A stretch of 44,364 nucleotides of DNA from an uncultured Pseudomonadota bacterium. GTDB taxonomy: Bacteria > Pseudomonadota > Gammaproteobacteria > Methylococcales > Methylomonadaceae. Shown here in pieces: positions 44,316 to 44,364 of this stretch. A program made the position numbers and the translations under genes. The DNA lies in the NCBI GenBank assembly GCA_903928965.1, contig CAIYSZ010000089.1, positions 1 through 44,364 on the forward strand. The letters run 5' to 3'. Numbering within the stretch: the first letter of the stretch is position 1; each line of letters opens with the position of its first letter. Below the pieces are notes generated by a model. It ran no database searches, was not told the DNA's origin, and saw nothing but the letters and a program-made list of their open reading frames with translations.

Positions 44316-44364
44316 ATGGCACGTTTTAAGCTTAAAGAATCCAAGAAGGAACTAACCTCCTATG
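44316..44364 (+). CDS. Start of a gene cut by the window end, possible transposase
   Basis: The last 49 bases open a frame reading MARFKLKESKKELTSY that is not closed before the window ends. The basic N-terminus reminds me of an insertion-sequence transposase (IS1380-like), but 16 residues cannot prove it. If right, the SIR2 gene lies directly beside an insertion element. Confidence 0.35.
   Translation, partial: MARFKLKESKKELTSY

Overview
The window looks like the chromosome of a GC-rich gammaproteobacterium, most likely a nitrogen-fixing methanotroph-type organism (Methylococcales; inference, not proven). The clues are a SUF operon in the order regulator-sufB-C-D-S-U, a NifF-type flavodoxin followed by an LRV iron-sulfur protein, a PEP-CTERM protein with an EPS-export operon of the PEP-CTERM/exosortase type, and an Aat/Bpt pair. 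No tRNA, rRNA or CRISPR array was seen.

Layout. 1-5 kb: a lipoprotein glycoside hydrolase, a UPF0114 membrane protein, a PEP-CTERM surface protein with a clear terminator, and a fatty acid hydroxylase. 5-11.5 kb: the minus-strand SUF operon with rsmJ coupled to its end, preceded by a promoter whose -10 box lies inside a perfect GGACTA/TAGTCC palindrome that resembles an IscR-type operator. 11.7-18.8 kb: an accessory cluster that looks like cargo of a contractile injection or type VI apparatus: a protein ending in a VgrG-associated carboxypeptidase-regulatory-like domain, an OmpA-domain protein, a secretion-signal-free metzincin-type protease, a LysM/peptidoglycan-binding protein with an Asn-rich insertion, duplicated 5' sequence, and a scrambled remnant holding DUF4160-like and OmpA-like pieces. 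18.9-25.9 kb: a single 2352-residue gene that resembles phage or conjugative-element large polyvalent proteins, standing without other phage genes.

26-28.5 kb: a tightly overlapping operon nifF - LRV 4Fe-4S protein - SUFU-like protein - ankyrin protein, with a candidate sigma-54 promoter. 28.7-30.4 kb: a two-gene unit with an ImmA/IrrE-like protein whose zinc motif is lost. 30.7-35 kb, minus strand: uvrB, ppnP, an rRNA/tRNA methyltransferase-like gene, an FAD oxidoreductase and a HopJ-family protein. 35.2-39.8 kb: an EPS export operon (export protein, outer-membrane barrel, chain-length protein, BY-kinase-like ATPase with a degenerate P-loop). 39.9-41.3 kb: aat and bpt; bpt carries an apparent one-base deletion near its 5' end. 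41.3-44.36 kb: an AT-rich accessory tail with a MITE-like palindromic repeat, a SIR2/P-loop protein that looks like antiphage defence, and the first codons of another gene.

Main points of interest: the metzincin/OmpA/LysM effector-like cluster, the solitary giant polyvalent-like gene with two inactive RadC/JAB-like domains, the SIR2-P-loop defence candidate, the degenerate ImmA pair, the bpt frameshift and the SUF operator.
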